Shown one piece after another: positions 1-7,689 of a stretch of 11,018 nt of DNA (its first letter is position 1; each line of letters starts with the position of its first letter). Source of the stretch: Euperipatoides rowelli (taxonomy: Eukaryota; Onychophora; Udeonychophora; Euonychophora; Peripatopsidae); assembly GCA_003024985.2 (NCBI GenBank), contig PXIH01S0015950.1, one strand, 5' to 3'. The translations under genes were made by a program, and so were the position numbers. Under the pieces are notes generated by a model. The model did not search any database and had not been told where the DNA came from. It worked only from the letters and a program-made list of their open reading frames with translations.

Positions 1-120
1 TATGCAAATGATATGCAAAGCAGTTACCCCACTGCATTTTGGGTAAATGCATTGTTGATGACGTCACTTTTCCCATTGTTGTCGCAATGCATTGTGGGTG
101 CTCGAATCTGATTGGTTTGG
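1..120. promoter_or_regulatory. Promoter-like cluster: octamer, two Staf/ZNF143-type sites, CRE, CCAAT
   Basis: Several known animal transcription-factor motifs are packed into 120 bases. ATGCAAAT (POU octamer) is at 2-9 and a perfect CRE/ATF palindrome TGACGTCA is at 59-66. An inverted CCAAT (ATTGG) lies at 111-115. On the minus strand, bases 100 to 83 match all 18 positions of the Staf/ZNF143 consensus as I recall it (YWCCCRNMATSCMYYRCR), and bases 45 to 28 match 16 of 18. Established knowledge: Staf sites, CRE and CCAAT co-occur in CpG-type, often bidirectional, promoters and in snRNA-type promoters. No gene start is visible downstream, since a minisatellite begins at 145, so the cluster could drive a gene to the left. 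The alternative is the end of a transposon that carries TGCATTxTGGGT-type repeats. The motif matches are seen; promoter function is inferred. Confidence 0.5.
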
Positions 121-144
121 ACAGAAACGGCCTTTTTACACTAC

Positions 145-530
145 TCATATCGCTTTTATTCTGGACTATTTCATTTTCAAAAGAAAGGAGACACATCAAT
201 TTTAACCTTATTAAATTCTTCCCGGTTTCGTACCAATTTTATTCTACACTATTCCATTTTCAAAATAGAGGAGAAACATCAATTTTAACCTTATTACATT
301 TTTCCAAGTTTCTCGTATTACTTTTATTCTAAACTTCCATTTTTGAAAAAAGGTAGAAGCATCCATTTTAACATCACATTCTTCCCAGTTTCTCATATCA
401 CTTTTATTCTAGACTATTTCATTTTGAAAGAGGAGAAACACATTAAGTTTAACCTTATTAAATTCTTCCCGGTTTCATATCACTTTTATTCTAAACTATT
501 CCATTGGTGAAAGAGGGGAAAAACATAAAT
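145..530. repeat. ~82-bp minisatellite, about 4.7 copies
   Basis: Copies begin at 145, 228, 313, 393 and 475, giving periods of 83, 85, 80 and 82 bases. Each starts with a variant of TCATATCACTTTTATTCT, continues with ACTATTCCATTTT and GAGGAGAAACATC-like blocks, and ends with TTTTAACCTTATTA and TTCTTCCCGGTTTC. The last copy is cut short near 530. Copies differ by substitutions and short indels, so the array is old or evolving without homogenisation. Small open frames through it are a by-product of the repeat, not a gene. Confidence 0.9.
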
Positions 531-940
531 ATTTGGTGATTTGATAAAGAATTCAAAATGTTTGAAGCAAAGAACTAAATAAATCAACAAGTTTGTTCCT
601 TCGTATATACAATATTAACATATTTTGGTGCTCATAATTCACAATAATTAGTTTCTGCATTTCATTGTTCTTCTCAAACTTTTTTTTTTTTTTTTTAAAA
701 AAATTTCACTCCTGAGAATTAAATATTTCATTACAATATTTACAAGAGTTTTTTTTTTTAATTTCTACATACTCCATCTTCATATTTTATTATTAGTGTT
801 CTAGTTGTTTCTTTTTTCAAGGGCGGCTATTCCCATCTTGCTCTTCCATTTTTAAGACCCAAGTCTCTGGTTCCTCTGCAACTTGGCATTTAGCTAGTCT
901 TTATGCATACAAAGGAAACCTATGGAGCACTTAAGCTCAG
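531..940. other. Unassigned A/T-rich spacer with a T17 tract
   Basis: No gene, tRNA-like structure or inverted-repeat element is recognisable here. A run of 17 T (680-696) is followed directly by 7 A. A second T-run begins near 750. The stretch 825-940 is less A/T-rich and could be the remains of the body of the SINE-like unit that follows, but I cannot show this. Confidence 0.6.
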
Positions 941-1043
941 AAAAAAAAGATAGGAATGGTACCCTCTGGGGATCTAACTAGGTCCCTGGAGTATATGTAC
1001 AAGAGCTTGTTGGCCTTTCTTGGTGACACATGACCATCATGCC
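941..1043 (-). mobile_element. tRNA-derived SINE-like unit 1
   Basis: Read on the minus strand from 1043, this has the order of a tRNA-derived SINE head. A GGCATGATGGTC start is followed by an A-box-like stretch, then a B-box-like AGTTAGATCCC (complement of 969-979), which matches GGTTCGATCCC at 9 of 11 positions. It continues through GAGGGTACCATTCCTATC to a run of 8 T (complement of 941-948) that could end RNA polymerase III transcription. The region around and after the B box resembles the unit at 7551-7679: ACATRTA, then ATCCC-A-GGGT, then ATCT and a T-run. This suggests one family. It is diverged and without a clear target duplication, and a decayed tRNA-like sequence is the alternative. 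Confidence 0.45.
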
Positions 1044-1274
1044 TTAACGTCTTTTTTATTTTTATGTTTCACCCCAAAGGGTGAATGACCTTTATTATAT
1101 ACAATTCACAAGCTTTGTGATGTCTGCACATGAGTACCGTGTGCGCTTCTTTGCTTTCTTATTCATCCATTCTCCGAACCTCGTAAATCAAACCAAGTTT
1201 ACAACAAGAAAAATTCCCCGGCGCGTACTCACTATGAAAGAAAATTGATCATTTTCTGCACCAGGGCTGCACCC

Positions 1275-1352
1275 AGAATTGAACACATGACCCTGTTATA
1301 TATGCTCACGTGCACCATGGCCAAGTACTTAAACAACAAGACCACGACGCCT
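1275..1352 (-). mobile_element. tRNA-derived SINE-like head 2
   Basis: On the minus strand from 1352 the sequence starts GGCGTCGTGGTC and carries an A-box-like region. About 50 bases later comes TGTTCAATTCT (complement of 1275-1285), which matches the B-box consensus GGTTCGANTCC at 8 of 11 positions. Length and box spacing are tRNA-like, but the arms no longer pair well, so it is not a functional tRNA gene. The following bases down to about 1190 may be the SINE body. A pol III-derived repeat is the best reading, with moderate to low certainty. Confidence 0.4.
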
Positions 1353-1359
1353 TGGCATC

Positions 1360-2385
1360 AGACTTTTTTATTTACATAAATTTTTAGATCGTGGAAAAAA
1401 ATAAATAAAAGAATTCATAAATTTAAATAATGTAAAAGAATGAAGTAAATCAAGAATATATGAGAAAGCTTCAAATTCAAGATCAACGTCGATCTTTAAA
1501 AGACAAGACTTTATCAACTTTTAGAATATTTTAGAAACCAAAATGTCGTAAGAGAACCTTTTGAATACACATTGAGCAAGTGTCAACTTAGAGAACCAAA
1601 TATCTTTGACAGTCAACTTAATTGATATCCCAATACAAGCTTCTTCCCAAGGAATGTTTCCACAACCCAAAAGAGATAAATAGTTTCAGTACACAAGATA
1701 TCTGACTTTCTTTCTAAAACCAAATTTTATTTCTTTGAATGGATTTTGCTATTTAGGGAGGGAAATATGAAATTGTATTATTTAATATTTAAAATAATAT
1801 TTGAAGAAGCCATTGCTAGGATTTAATAAAACTGACAGTGAAGTGAAGAAAAATGCATGATTAAACAAATAGCCACCAGAATGCAGAATATACGAGTATA
1901 GTATGTAAGAATATTTTGATTTCAGATAAAATATATTACTGTACCAGTATTGTATATTTTTTCACAAAATGTTGACACTTGCCTAATATAATTATAAATT
2001 ATAACATAATGGCTTGTTAATTATATTGCAATTATTGAATTTGGAATGTTTATTAATTTTTTTCTCTCTCTAAAAAAACACTACAGTACAAAATCTATAA
2101 TAATTACAGTATGGTATTAATCTGCTTTGTTTAAAAGTTCAGAATTCTATATTCCCTCTATCCATTGATTTTCATAGATAAATAAATCCTTCCTGTAATA
2201 TATTGAAATTTTTTTCTTCAATAAATTTAACCCTTCCCTCTCTCAAAAAATATTGTGCCACCTACAGTAGCCTATATTCCCAAATTTCAAACCAAGCTGA
2301 AAACAAAAATCCCATTTAATTGTTATAAAGGATGACAGTTAAATATCAATCCTAAAAATAAAAAAATAAATAATGATCCCAATGC
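1360..2385. other. Gene-free A/T-rich spacer
   Basis: Neither strand shows a credible exon, tRNA or element end here. The sequence is dominated by short A/T words, with scattered TACAGTA/TACTGTA heptamers (near 1939, 2082, 2106 and 2264). Confidence 0.6.
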
Positions 2386-2390
2386 CCTTC

Positions 2391-2475
2391 CTGGCAGGTT
2401 AGTCATGAAGAACATCAAAGACCAACCAACATATATATATAATATGCTAATGTTGGGGGTTCAAACTCAGCCCAA
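2391..2475 (+). mobile_element. tRNA-derived SINE-like head 3 (plus strand)
   Basis: TGGCAGGTTAGTC (2392-2404) resembles a pol III A box. GGTTCAAACTC (2458-2468) matches the B-box consensus GGTTCGANNCC at 9 of 11 positions and sits in a T-arm-like setting (GGGGGTTCAAACTCAGCCC). The interval between them holds an (AT)n stretch (about 2431-2440), so the anticodon region is degraded. Spacing is near tRNA length. It is probably a decayed SINE head in the opposite orientation to units 1 and 2. Part of the match could be chance. Confidence 0.35.
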
Positions 2476-2479
2476 ACTG

Positions 2480-3607
2480 TGAAATTCTTTCTTTTGGAAG
2501 GGAATAATCCAATCATTGGTTCCGATGGAAGAAGAAACAACCAAAAAGTAAGAACAACCAAAGAAATATAAAGACCCAAGAAATGTGTACACCTCTGAAT
2601 ATACAGAATGTCTCATAATTCCCTTAATATAAATCATGAACCAAAAGTCATATCCACTAACAATTTGCTGCAATTTGTTTATAAACTCAAAACATTTTTT
2701 ACATAATCTTTACTTTCATCTCCCTTGTTTTTCATACTTCCATCATTATTATTGATATCACCAGTAACACAATGGAAAATGTTTAACCGGCCAAATGGCC
2801 AATATCTCATTACTTTGATCAAACATTAATTACATCTTAATATTTACATTATAAACATATTTCTTCTCTATTTATACAAAAGCAATTAAAAATGATTTAT
2901 TTTTTGTAATAAAATATTAAAAATTAATAAATGGCAACACTGTCTTTTTTTCCCCTCCATATCCTATTCTCATACATATCGATAAATTTTCAGGATCTTG
3001 AATCGATTTTGATGCTTTTTTTTTTTCAAGATCCTACTAGAATACTGCCAAGGAAAGGGTACATTTTTCTAATGGAAGTCGGTCTCTCATGTTCTTTACG
3101 GCCTTGATATTGTCTTCAGTCGGTAGGAACCCTGATTGGTTACTCAGAGGTCCGAGACATTAAATGAAAGTTTTAAAAAGCTTTCACTTTGATGGGTAGA
3201 CTGCCAAGCTTATTTTCTTTAAAACAGAAGCATTCGTTCCAGTATTCTAACTCAGGTGTGCATCTCTAATGATGTATCACTATGTCATCTTAGAATACTA
3301 GGCAATGGCCATCCACTATAATGCACCGTTCATGACGTTCTGAAACCACTCTATGCTGATGTTGCAAGGCCTTATTATCATTGTTTAGATTGAGAAAGAT
3401 CATTATATTCTTGCTGCTCGTTGACCGATACTCTCCCACTCTTCATTCATCAATAAGAATACTAGACATATTTTTTCCTACTATAGGGCCAGAGTTTCCA
3501 ACTGATCTATACATTTTACTAGTTTACTGAACTCTACATCTTTGATCTTTTATTTGAGAAACTTTAGATTTAATGACAAGTTGTCTACAATTTGTTTTGT
3601 GTTATTA
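2480..3607. other. Gene-free spacer with one perfect hairpin
   Basis: No gene or complete element is recognisable. The arms AGGATCTTGAA (2992-3002) and TTCAAGATCCT (3025-3035) form a perfect 11-bp inverted repeat around a 22-base loop that is mostly T. From about 3035 to 3470 the sequence is less A/T-rich and repeats the word AGAATACTAG/CAGTATTCTA several times in both orientations (about 3036, 3240, 3291 and 3456). This hints at an old element that I cannot delimit. Confidence 0.5.
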
Positions 3608-3615
3608 CTGTTAGG

Positions 3616-4340
3616 CAGGGCTGGTGCTAGGCACAAGTTTTAAATGACTGCATACTTTTTTTTTTTTAAATATATTAAATCTATATTTTGGTTTGTTTGA
3701 AATTTTAGTAACTTTAAAATTAAATTGATAATTGTAGTATAGAAGTGCCCTAATTAATTTAGTATAGTAATGCATGATGCATAGATCTAATTTAATCTAC
3801 CGGTACTTTTAGTACTGTATTTTTATAATTTGTTTTATAACTATTAATTTAATAAAAGTGTAGCATTATAATTTAAATTCTTTGCAATGATTGCAGATGC
3901 GTCAACAGATACAGCAAATCAATAATGATCCCTCATATTGGATTGACCAAACTTTAACTGTATTCCTCTCCCCTCCCCTTCCACAATTTTTTGTTTGTGC
4001 TAATATATGGTATGTAATCAACACCTTATAAATGAGCAAAATAAAAATCCGTATATTTGGACAAGTAATGAAAATTGAGGGACAAGATTACTTGTCCAAG
4101 GGACAATTTTTTTTTTTTTGAAAATTTGCAATCCTTAATTGCAATATTTATTTTATGATTGCTGATATTTTCAATTATAATCAAATTTGAAAACGGCAAT
4201 ACGAGTACATTTTCTTTTTCTGTAATATAACCAATGCTAATATACAAAGAAGTGTCCATAGCTTGAGAATGGGAGGAGGCGGGGCAGGGGTAACAAATGA
4301 ATTTTTGCTTTGGGCACCAAATACCCTTGTGCCAGTCCTG
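3616..4340. mobile_element. Putative non-autonomous hAT element (725 bp)
   Basis: The left end begins CAGGGCTGG, then TGCTAG, then GCACAAG. The right end, read inward on the minus strand, begins CAGGACTGG followed directly by CACAAGG. The outer nine bases match at eight positions, and the next block CACAAG is shared after a 6-base insertion on the left. Termini starting CAGGG are typical of the hAT superfamily. The 8-base flanks CTGTTAGG and CCGTTTGA agree at only 5 of 8 positions, so a decayed 8-bp target duplication is possible but not proven. The interior has no transposase frame. It carries a perfect 13-bp hairpin (4057-4069 with 4087-4099) and two long T tracts. The likely status is a dead, non-autonomous copy. 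Confidence 0.5.
4057..4099. repeat. Perfect 13-bp inverted repeat (hairpin) inside the hAT-like element
   Basis: TTGGACAAGTAAT (4057-4069) is the exact reverse complement of ATTACTTGTCCAA (4087-4099), with a 17-base loop. GGGACAAG/GGGACAAT is also repeated directly here. Subterminal hairpins are common in non-autonomous DNA elements. Confidence 0.8.
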
Positions 4341-4701
4341 CCGTTTGATTAAAATTGCTACATCTTGTTATATGTAGCCTACTGAATGTTTTGTACAAAA
4401 GGGAGATTGAGAACTTGACACAAAACAAAGAAAGGAGTTATCAAGATCTAGTAGAAAAATGCTATTTAATCAGTAATATAAGTAAGAATCAAAGGAATAA
4501 GTAACATGTTTTAATGAAATTACTGACTTTTAAATATGATTTTAAAAATATTGAATTGTCAAGAATGTTTTATTTTATTTCTTTACTGTAGTTATCGCTA
4601 TATTTATTATTATATTATACAGTTACCTTTTAATACATCTTTATACCTCTACGAAAAATACATTTTATATATGTGTTTACACTTTGTGGAAAAAAAAATA
4701 G

Positions 4702-4951
4702 GGTCAAGATCCATTATCTGCCCACCAATATGGCTAACGGAAGTAAGCTAAAATTAACAAAATTTGCACTCAGCAAAAGATTATTTCACCTCTAGATTAT
4801 CCTAGGGTTCAGGGTTACGGTAAGGTTAGGACTGTAAAGAAAATATACTAAAATTGGCGAGGATAAATACTAATTCCATACGCTACTATGTTTTAGTTGT
4901 CACGTATCTATTAACGTTAGTATGTTGGCGGGCACAGAACAGAATCTGACC
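4702..4951 (-). mobile_element. MITE family 1, copy A
   Basis: This copy lies in reverse orientation to copies B (6129) and C (6746). Its left end holds CCATTATCTGCCCACCAATATGGC and its right end AGAATCTGACC, matching the family termini GGTCAGATTCCGTTATCTGC and beyond. Flanks AAAAATAG (4694-4701) and AAAAATAC (4952-4959) are an 8-bp target duplication with one mismatch. The interior shares with the other copies CAGCAAAAGATTATTTCACC, CTAGATTATCCTAGGGTTCAGGGTTACG and AAGGTTAGGA. There is no coding capacity, so it must have been mobilised by a transposase encoded elsewhere. Confidence 0.88.
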
Positions 4952-4960
4952 AAAAATACT

Positions 4961-5219
4961 CTAGCGTCTGGATCTTAGACTTATCATTGTCATTCAGCCC
5001 AAAAAACATCCAATCAGAGGTCGGCTTGTATTCTATCTGCATGGCGACCTCTGATTGTTGTTATTTTATTTATTGATTAATTTATTTAGGCTTTAATATT
5101 TACGTTGGAGTTAGGGTCAGTATACGGTTAAGGTTAGAGATCCTTTAAATAGCTATTATTTTCAATTTGGAGTAAGGTTGGGCTGCATGACAATGATAGG
5201 TGTGAGATGCAGACGCTAG
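4961..5219. mobile_element. MITE family 2, 40-bp terminal inverted repeats
   Basis: Bases 4961-5000 and 5180-5219 are inverted repeats of 40 bases with 35 matches, both starting CTAGCGTCTG and ending CATTGTCATxCAGCCC when read inward. The element is 259 bp and non-coding. Its left end lies one base past the target duplication of MITE copy A. The flanks TA (4957-4958) and TA (5220-5221) could be a TA duplication with a 2-base slip on the left, but this is uncertain, so I leave the superfamily open. The interior carries a perfect 13-bp hairpin and a block like the interior of family 1. Confidence 0.85.
5011..5057. repeat. Perfect 13-bp hairpin within MITE family 2
   Basis: CAATCAGAGGTCG (5011-5023) is the exact reverse complement of CGACCTCTGATTG (5045-5057), with a 21-base loop. 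It begins 11 bases inside the left terminal repeat and may be a subterminal structure or the remains of a nested insertion. Confidence 0.85.
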
Positions 5220-5221
5220 TA

Positions 5222-6120
5222 AAAAAAAGTATATTGAATATACGTTTTACATGTTAAAATTCTATAAGTTTTATTAATGCAACAAATATTCATTTAAATC
5301 GTTCACACATAATCTTCTGAAACTAACTAATAAACTTTTTATTCCCTTATTAAATGATCTCAGCAGAACAAAGAAATTTGAATGAACAATGTTTAGACCC
5401 GGTTCAAGCTAAGATTTTTATTATTCACGTAAGCTTTTATAGCTGATTTTATGGTTAAGAAACTTGTTTATCCTTTTCGGTTTGAGAAGAAGAGAAATGT
5501 AAAGAATACAAACTTGAAAGTTCAAATTACAGGTTGGATATGCAAATGTTAATTATCAGAGATAACAGCTTCACCTATGGGGAATTAATAAAACTATCAT
5601 TAAGCTGATAAATTCTGACTTTTATTATCTTCAAATACCTGTTATTATTTCCTAGTTGACTGGATCTTATTTTTCTTCCTTCCATTCGGCTCACGCAGAA
5701 CTTTTGCATAATGTTGAAAATATCGAGTAAACGATCATTAATTTATCACGTAAAAATTTTAAGAATGTTTGTATGAACTTGGCAAATATTTGCTTTGAGG
5801 ATATTTTGAAATTGAAATCAAATTATTGTAAGGACCACCGTCATCACCTCGGAAAAAAAATGATTGAGACGCTCTAATTGGTCCAGATATTATAAGGGTG
5901 AACATGAATAAACTTTGCATACTGATTAAAATATGAAATACCATTTTATATTATCTTTGTTGTTTTATTTAGATTTTATATTGATGATTTTTGTCCAAGA
6001 TCTTAGAGGGTTAACAAATATATAAAAAAAAGAGAAAATTGAAATCTAAAAGTTTAGCTTTCATCAACTGGCAATCACTAATAAAAAAAGTAAGAATGTA
6101 CTGTTGTTTGCAACATATTA
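5222..6120. other. Gene-free A/T-rich spacer
   Basis: I see no supported gene or element. A second copy of the octamer ATGCAAAT occurs at 5540-5547. The 61-codon minus-strand frame across 5759-5944 has no recognisable domain and biased, low-complexity composition, so I treat it as chance. Confidence 0.6.
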
Positions 6121-6128
6121 AGAACTAA

Positions 6129-6358
6129 GATCAGATTCCGTTATCTGCCCACTAACAACTAAAAAGTACTAGTGTGTGAAATGAATATTATTTCTCGCTG
6201 ATTTTAGTATTTCTTTTCTTCTTTCAGTTTTAACCTTACCGTAATCCTGAACCTTAGGATAATATAGAGGTGAAATAATCTTTTGCTGAACACCGACCTA
6301 GATAATTTCAACTTTACTACCGTCAGCCATATTGGTGGGCAGATAACGGAATCTGACC
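6129..6358 (+). mobile_element. MITE family 1, copy B
   Basis: The left end is GATCAGATTCCGTTATCTGC. The right end, read inward on the minus strand, is GGTCAGATTCCGTTATCTGC, so the outer 20 bases differ at one position. The flanks AGAACTAA (6121-6128) and AAAACTAA (6359-6366) are an 8-bp target duplication with one mismatch. At 230 bp it is about 20 bases shorter than copies A and C, mostly through deletions in the left half. Near-identical blocks shared with copy C include GAGGTGAAATAATCTTTTGC and CCGTCAGCCATATTGGTGGG. Confidence 0.92.
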
Positions 6359-6745
6359 AAAACTAATAAACTGTCAATTAACATCTAAAAAAATAATTAA
6401 AATAATAGGGTTAGAGGGGGGGGGGGGTGAGTGGAGAGTCTAATATATTTATTTACCATTTCAGGTGGTCAAGGCATACTTATTTTCTAATTAAAATTTA
6501 TGACATGGTAGACGAAATATCTGTTAATATATAAGAGTTGATATATTATATAATTCTTTCCCTAATAGTCATGTTTCTAATAATCCCTATTTTAGGTGTC
6601 TTCAAGGAAGTTTCTGAGGGTACATATTTCCACCCACTCCCTGCATGCACATGATCCCTATTGAACTAAGTTTCATACAGTTAGAATTAATTAATCAAGA
6701 ACTATTGTAATTTTAATTATTATATAGATACTATATAAATATTAT
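6359..6745. other. Spacer between MITE copies, with a G12 run
   Basis: This stretch is non-coding. A run of 12 G (6416-6427) stands out in a very A/T-rich setting. The rest is short A/T words without recognisable elements. Confidence 0.6.
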
Positions 6746-6996
6746 GGTCAGATTCTGTTACCTGCCCACCAACATAATTAACGTTAAGAGTCGCGCGACA
6801 ACTAAAATGTAGTAGCATGTGGTATTAGTATTTTTTCTTGTCGATTTTAGTATATTTACTTTAGAGTCCTAACCTTATCGTAACCCTGAACCCTAGGATA
6901 ATCTAGAGGTGAAATAATCTTTTGCTGAGCGCCGATTTAGATAATTTCAACTTACTACCGTCAGCCATATTGGTGGGCAAATAACGGAATCTGACT
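6746..6996 (+). mobile_element. MITE family 1, copy C, with perfect 8-bp target duplication
   Basis: The terminal inverted repeats span about 30 bases with 25 matches: left GGTCAGATTCTGTTACCTGC, right read inward AGTCAGATTCCGTTATTTGC, both continuing CCACCAAYAT. The copy is exactly flanked by AATATTAT (6738-6745 and 6997-7004), a perfect 8-bp duplication that fixes the element at 251 bp. No coding capacity is seen. An 8-bp duplication is known for hAT, P, Merlin and Sola1 superfamilies. The GGTCAG terminus is not the usual hAT CAGxG start, so I leave the superfamily open. Confidence 0.94.
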
Positions 6997-7004
6997 AATA
7001 TTAT

Positions 7005-7550
7005 ATTATTCCTAAGTATAATCCTTAATGGTCCCATGAAATTTTGGTTTGAGTTATTGCAAACAAAAGTCTACAGGGGGACATTCCTATCGCTTCTTTC
7101 AAATTTTGGGATTCCAATATAGACCTAAGTTTCCCTTTGCTGAAAATAAAAATAAAAAGGCCATGCAAAATTTGGTTGATGCAATAATGCAACACAAGAT
7201 TACAAGGTAAAGGGCTTATAAATCACCATATTCTCTTGTGTAATAGGCTAGCTATTTTGAACTTCTGTCCTTATAGTATATTCTAGATTTTATTTTTCCA
7301 TTATTTTAAATGGGTGCACTTTTTTAAAATTATATGTCCCCCTAACAGAGCAAACGTCAGTTAATTTACAATATTTACATAGAATTTTCTAACGCAATCA
7401 ACACTTCTTCATCTGTCTTACTCAGTTAGGCTATAGTATTAAATTGTTTGTAAATGCATTTTCTCATCTCTGGTTTACCCATCTTTGAGACACAGTTATC
7501 AGTGGTGTGTTTATTCTGCACGAGACTTTTAACAGTCTTTTCATCTGCAG
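7005..7550. other. Gene-free spacer
   Basis: I see no gene, element end or tRNA-like sequence. The plus-strand frame that begins at 7454 runs into the minus-strand SINE-like unit at 7551-7679 and shows no domain. Confidence 0.6.
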
Positions 7551-7679
7551 AAAAAAACTACCTCCACCTGGACCCTGAAAAAATGGAGATACTTGCACCC
7601 TTAGGGATCAAACCTATCCCCAGCACTACATGTCTGAGCATGAGACTGTCCTGTGTGCTAGTGACCAGTCCACCTCGCC
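7551..7679 (-). mobile_element. tRNA-derived SINE-like unit 4
   Basis: On the minus strand from 7679 the sequence begins GGCGAGGTGGACTGGTCAC, which has the look of a tRNA acceptor, D-arm and A-box region. GGTTTGATCCC (complement of 7604-7614) matches the B-box consensus at all but one position. The tRNA-like part is 76 bases, close to tRNA length, but the stems are degraded. A body of about 50 bases follows and ends in TAG and seven T (complement of 7551-7557), a plausible pol III stop. It resembles the unit at 941-1043. Overlapping frames on both strands across this unit are therefore not genes. Confidence 0.6.
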
Positions 7680-7689
7680 TTGGACAAAT

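Noticed and set aside
39-332. 97-codon plus-strand open frame
   Set aside because: It runs from the promoter-like block through more than two copies of the 82-bp minisatellite, has low-complexity F/L/S-rich composition and no recognisable domain.
145-530. CRISPR array
   Set aside because: The whole 82-bp unit is repeated with no unique spacers, and the DNA is eukaryotic in character.
2467-2673. 68-codon minus-strand open frame
   Set aside because: It overlaps a SINE-like head, shows no recognisable domain, and is of a length expected by chance.
3120-3149. Possible 30-nt plus-strand micro-exon between CTTCAG and GTCCGA
   Set aside because: The donor is poor and ten codons carry no identifiable information.
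4026-4428. Two overlapping minus-strand open frames (77 and 63 codons)
   Set aside because: They cross the T tracts, hairpin and right end of the hAT-like element; lysine runs come from poly-T on the opposite strand.
4536-4751. 71-codon plus-strand open frame
   Set aside because: Tyrosine/isoleucine/leucine-rich translation of A/T sequence that runs into MITE copy A.
4804-4833. Telomere-like GGGTTAGG sequence
   Set aside because: It is irregular, not tandem TTAGGG, and is part of the MITE interior.
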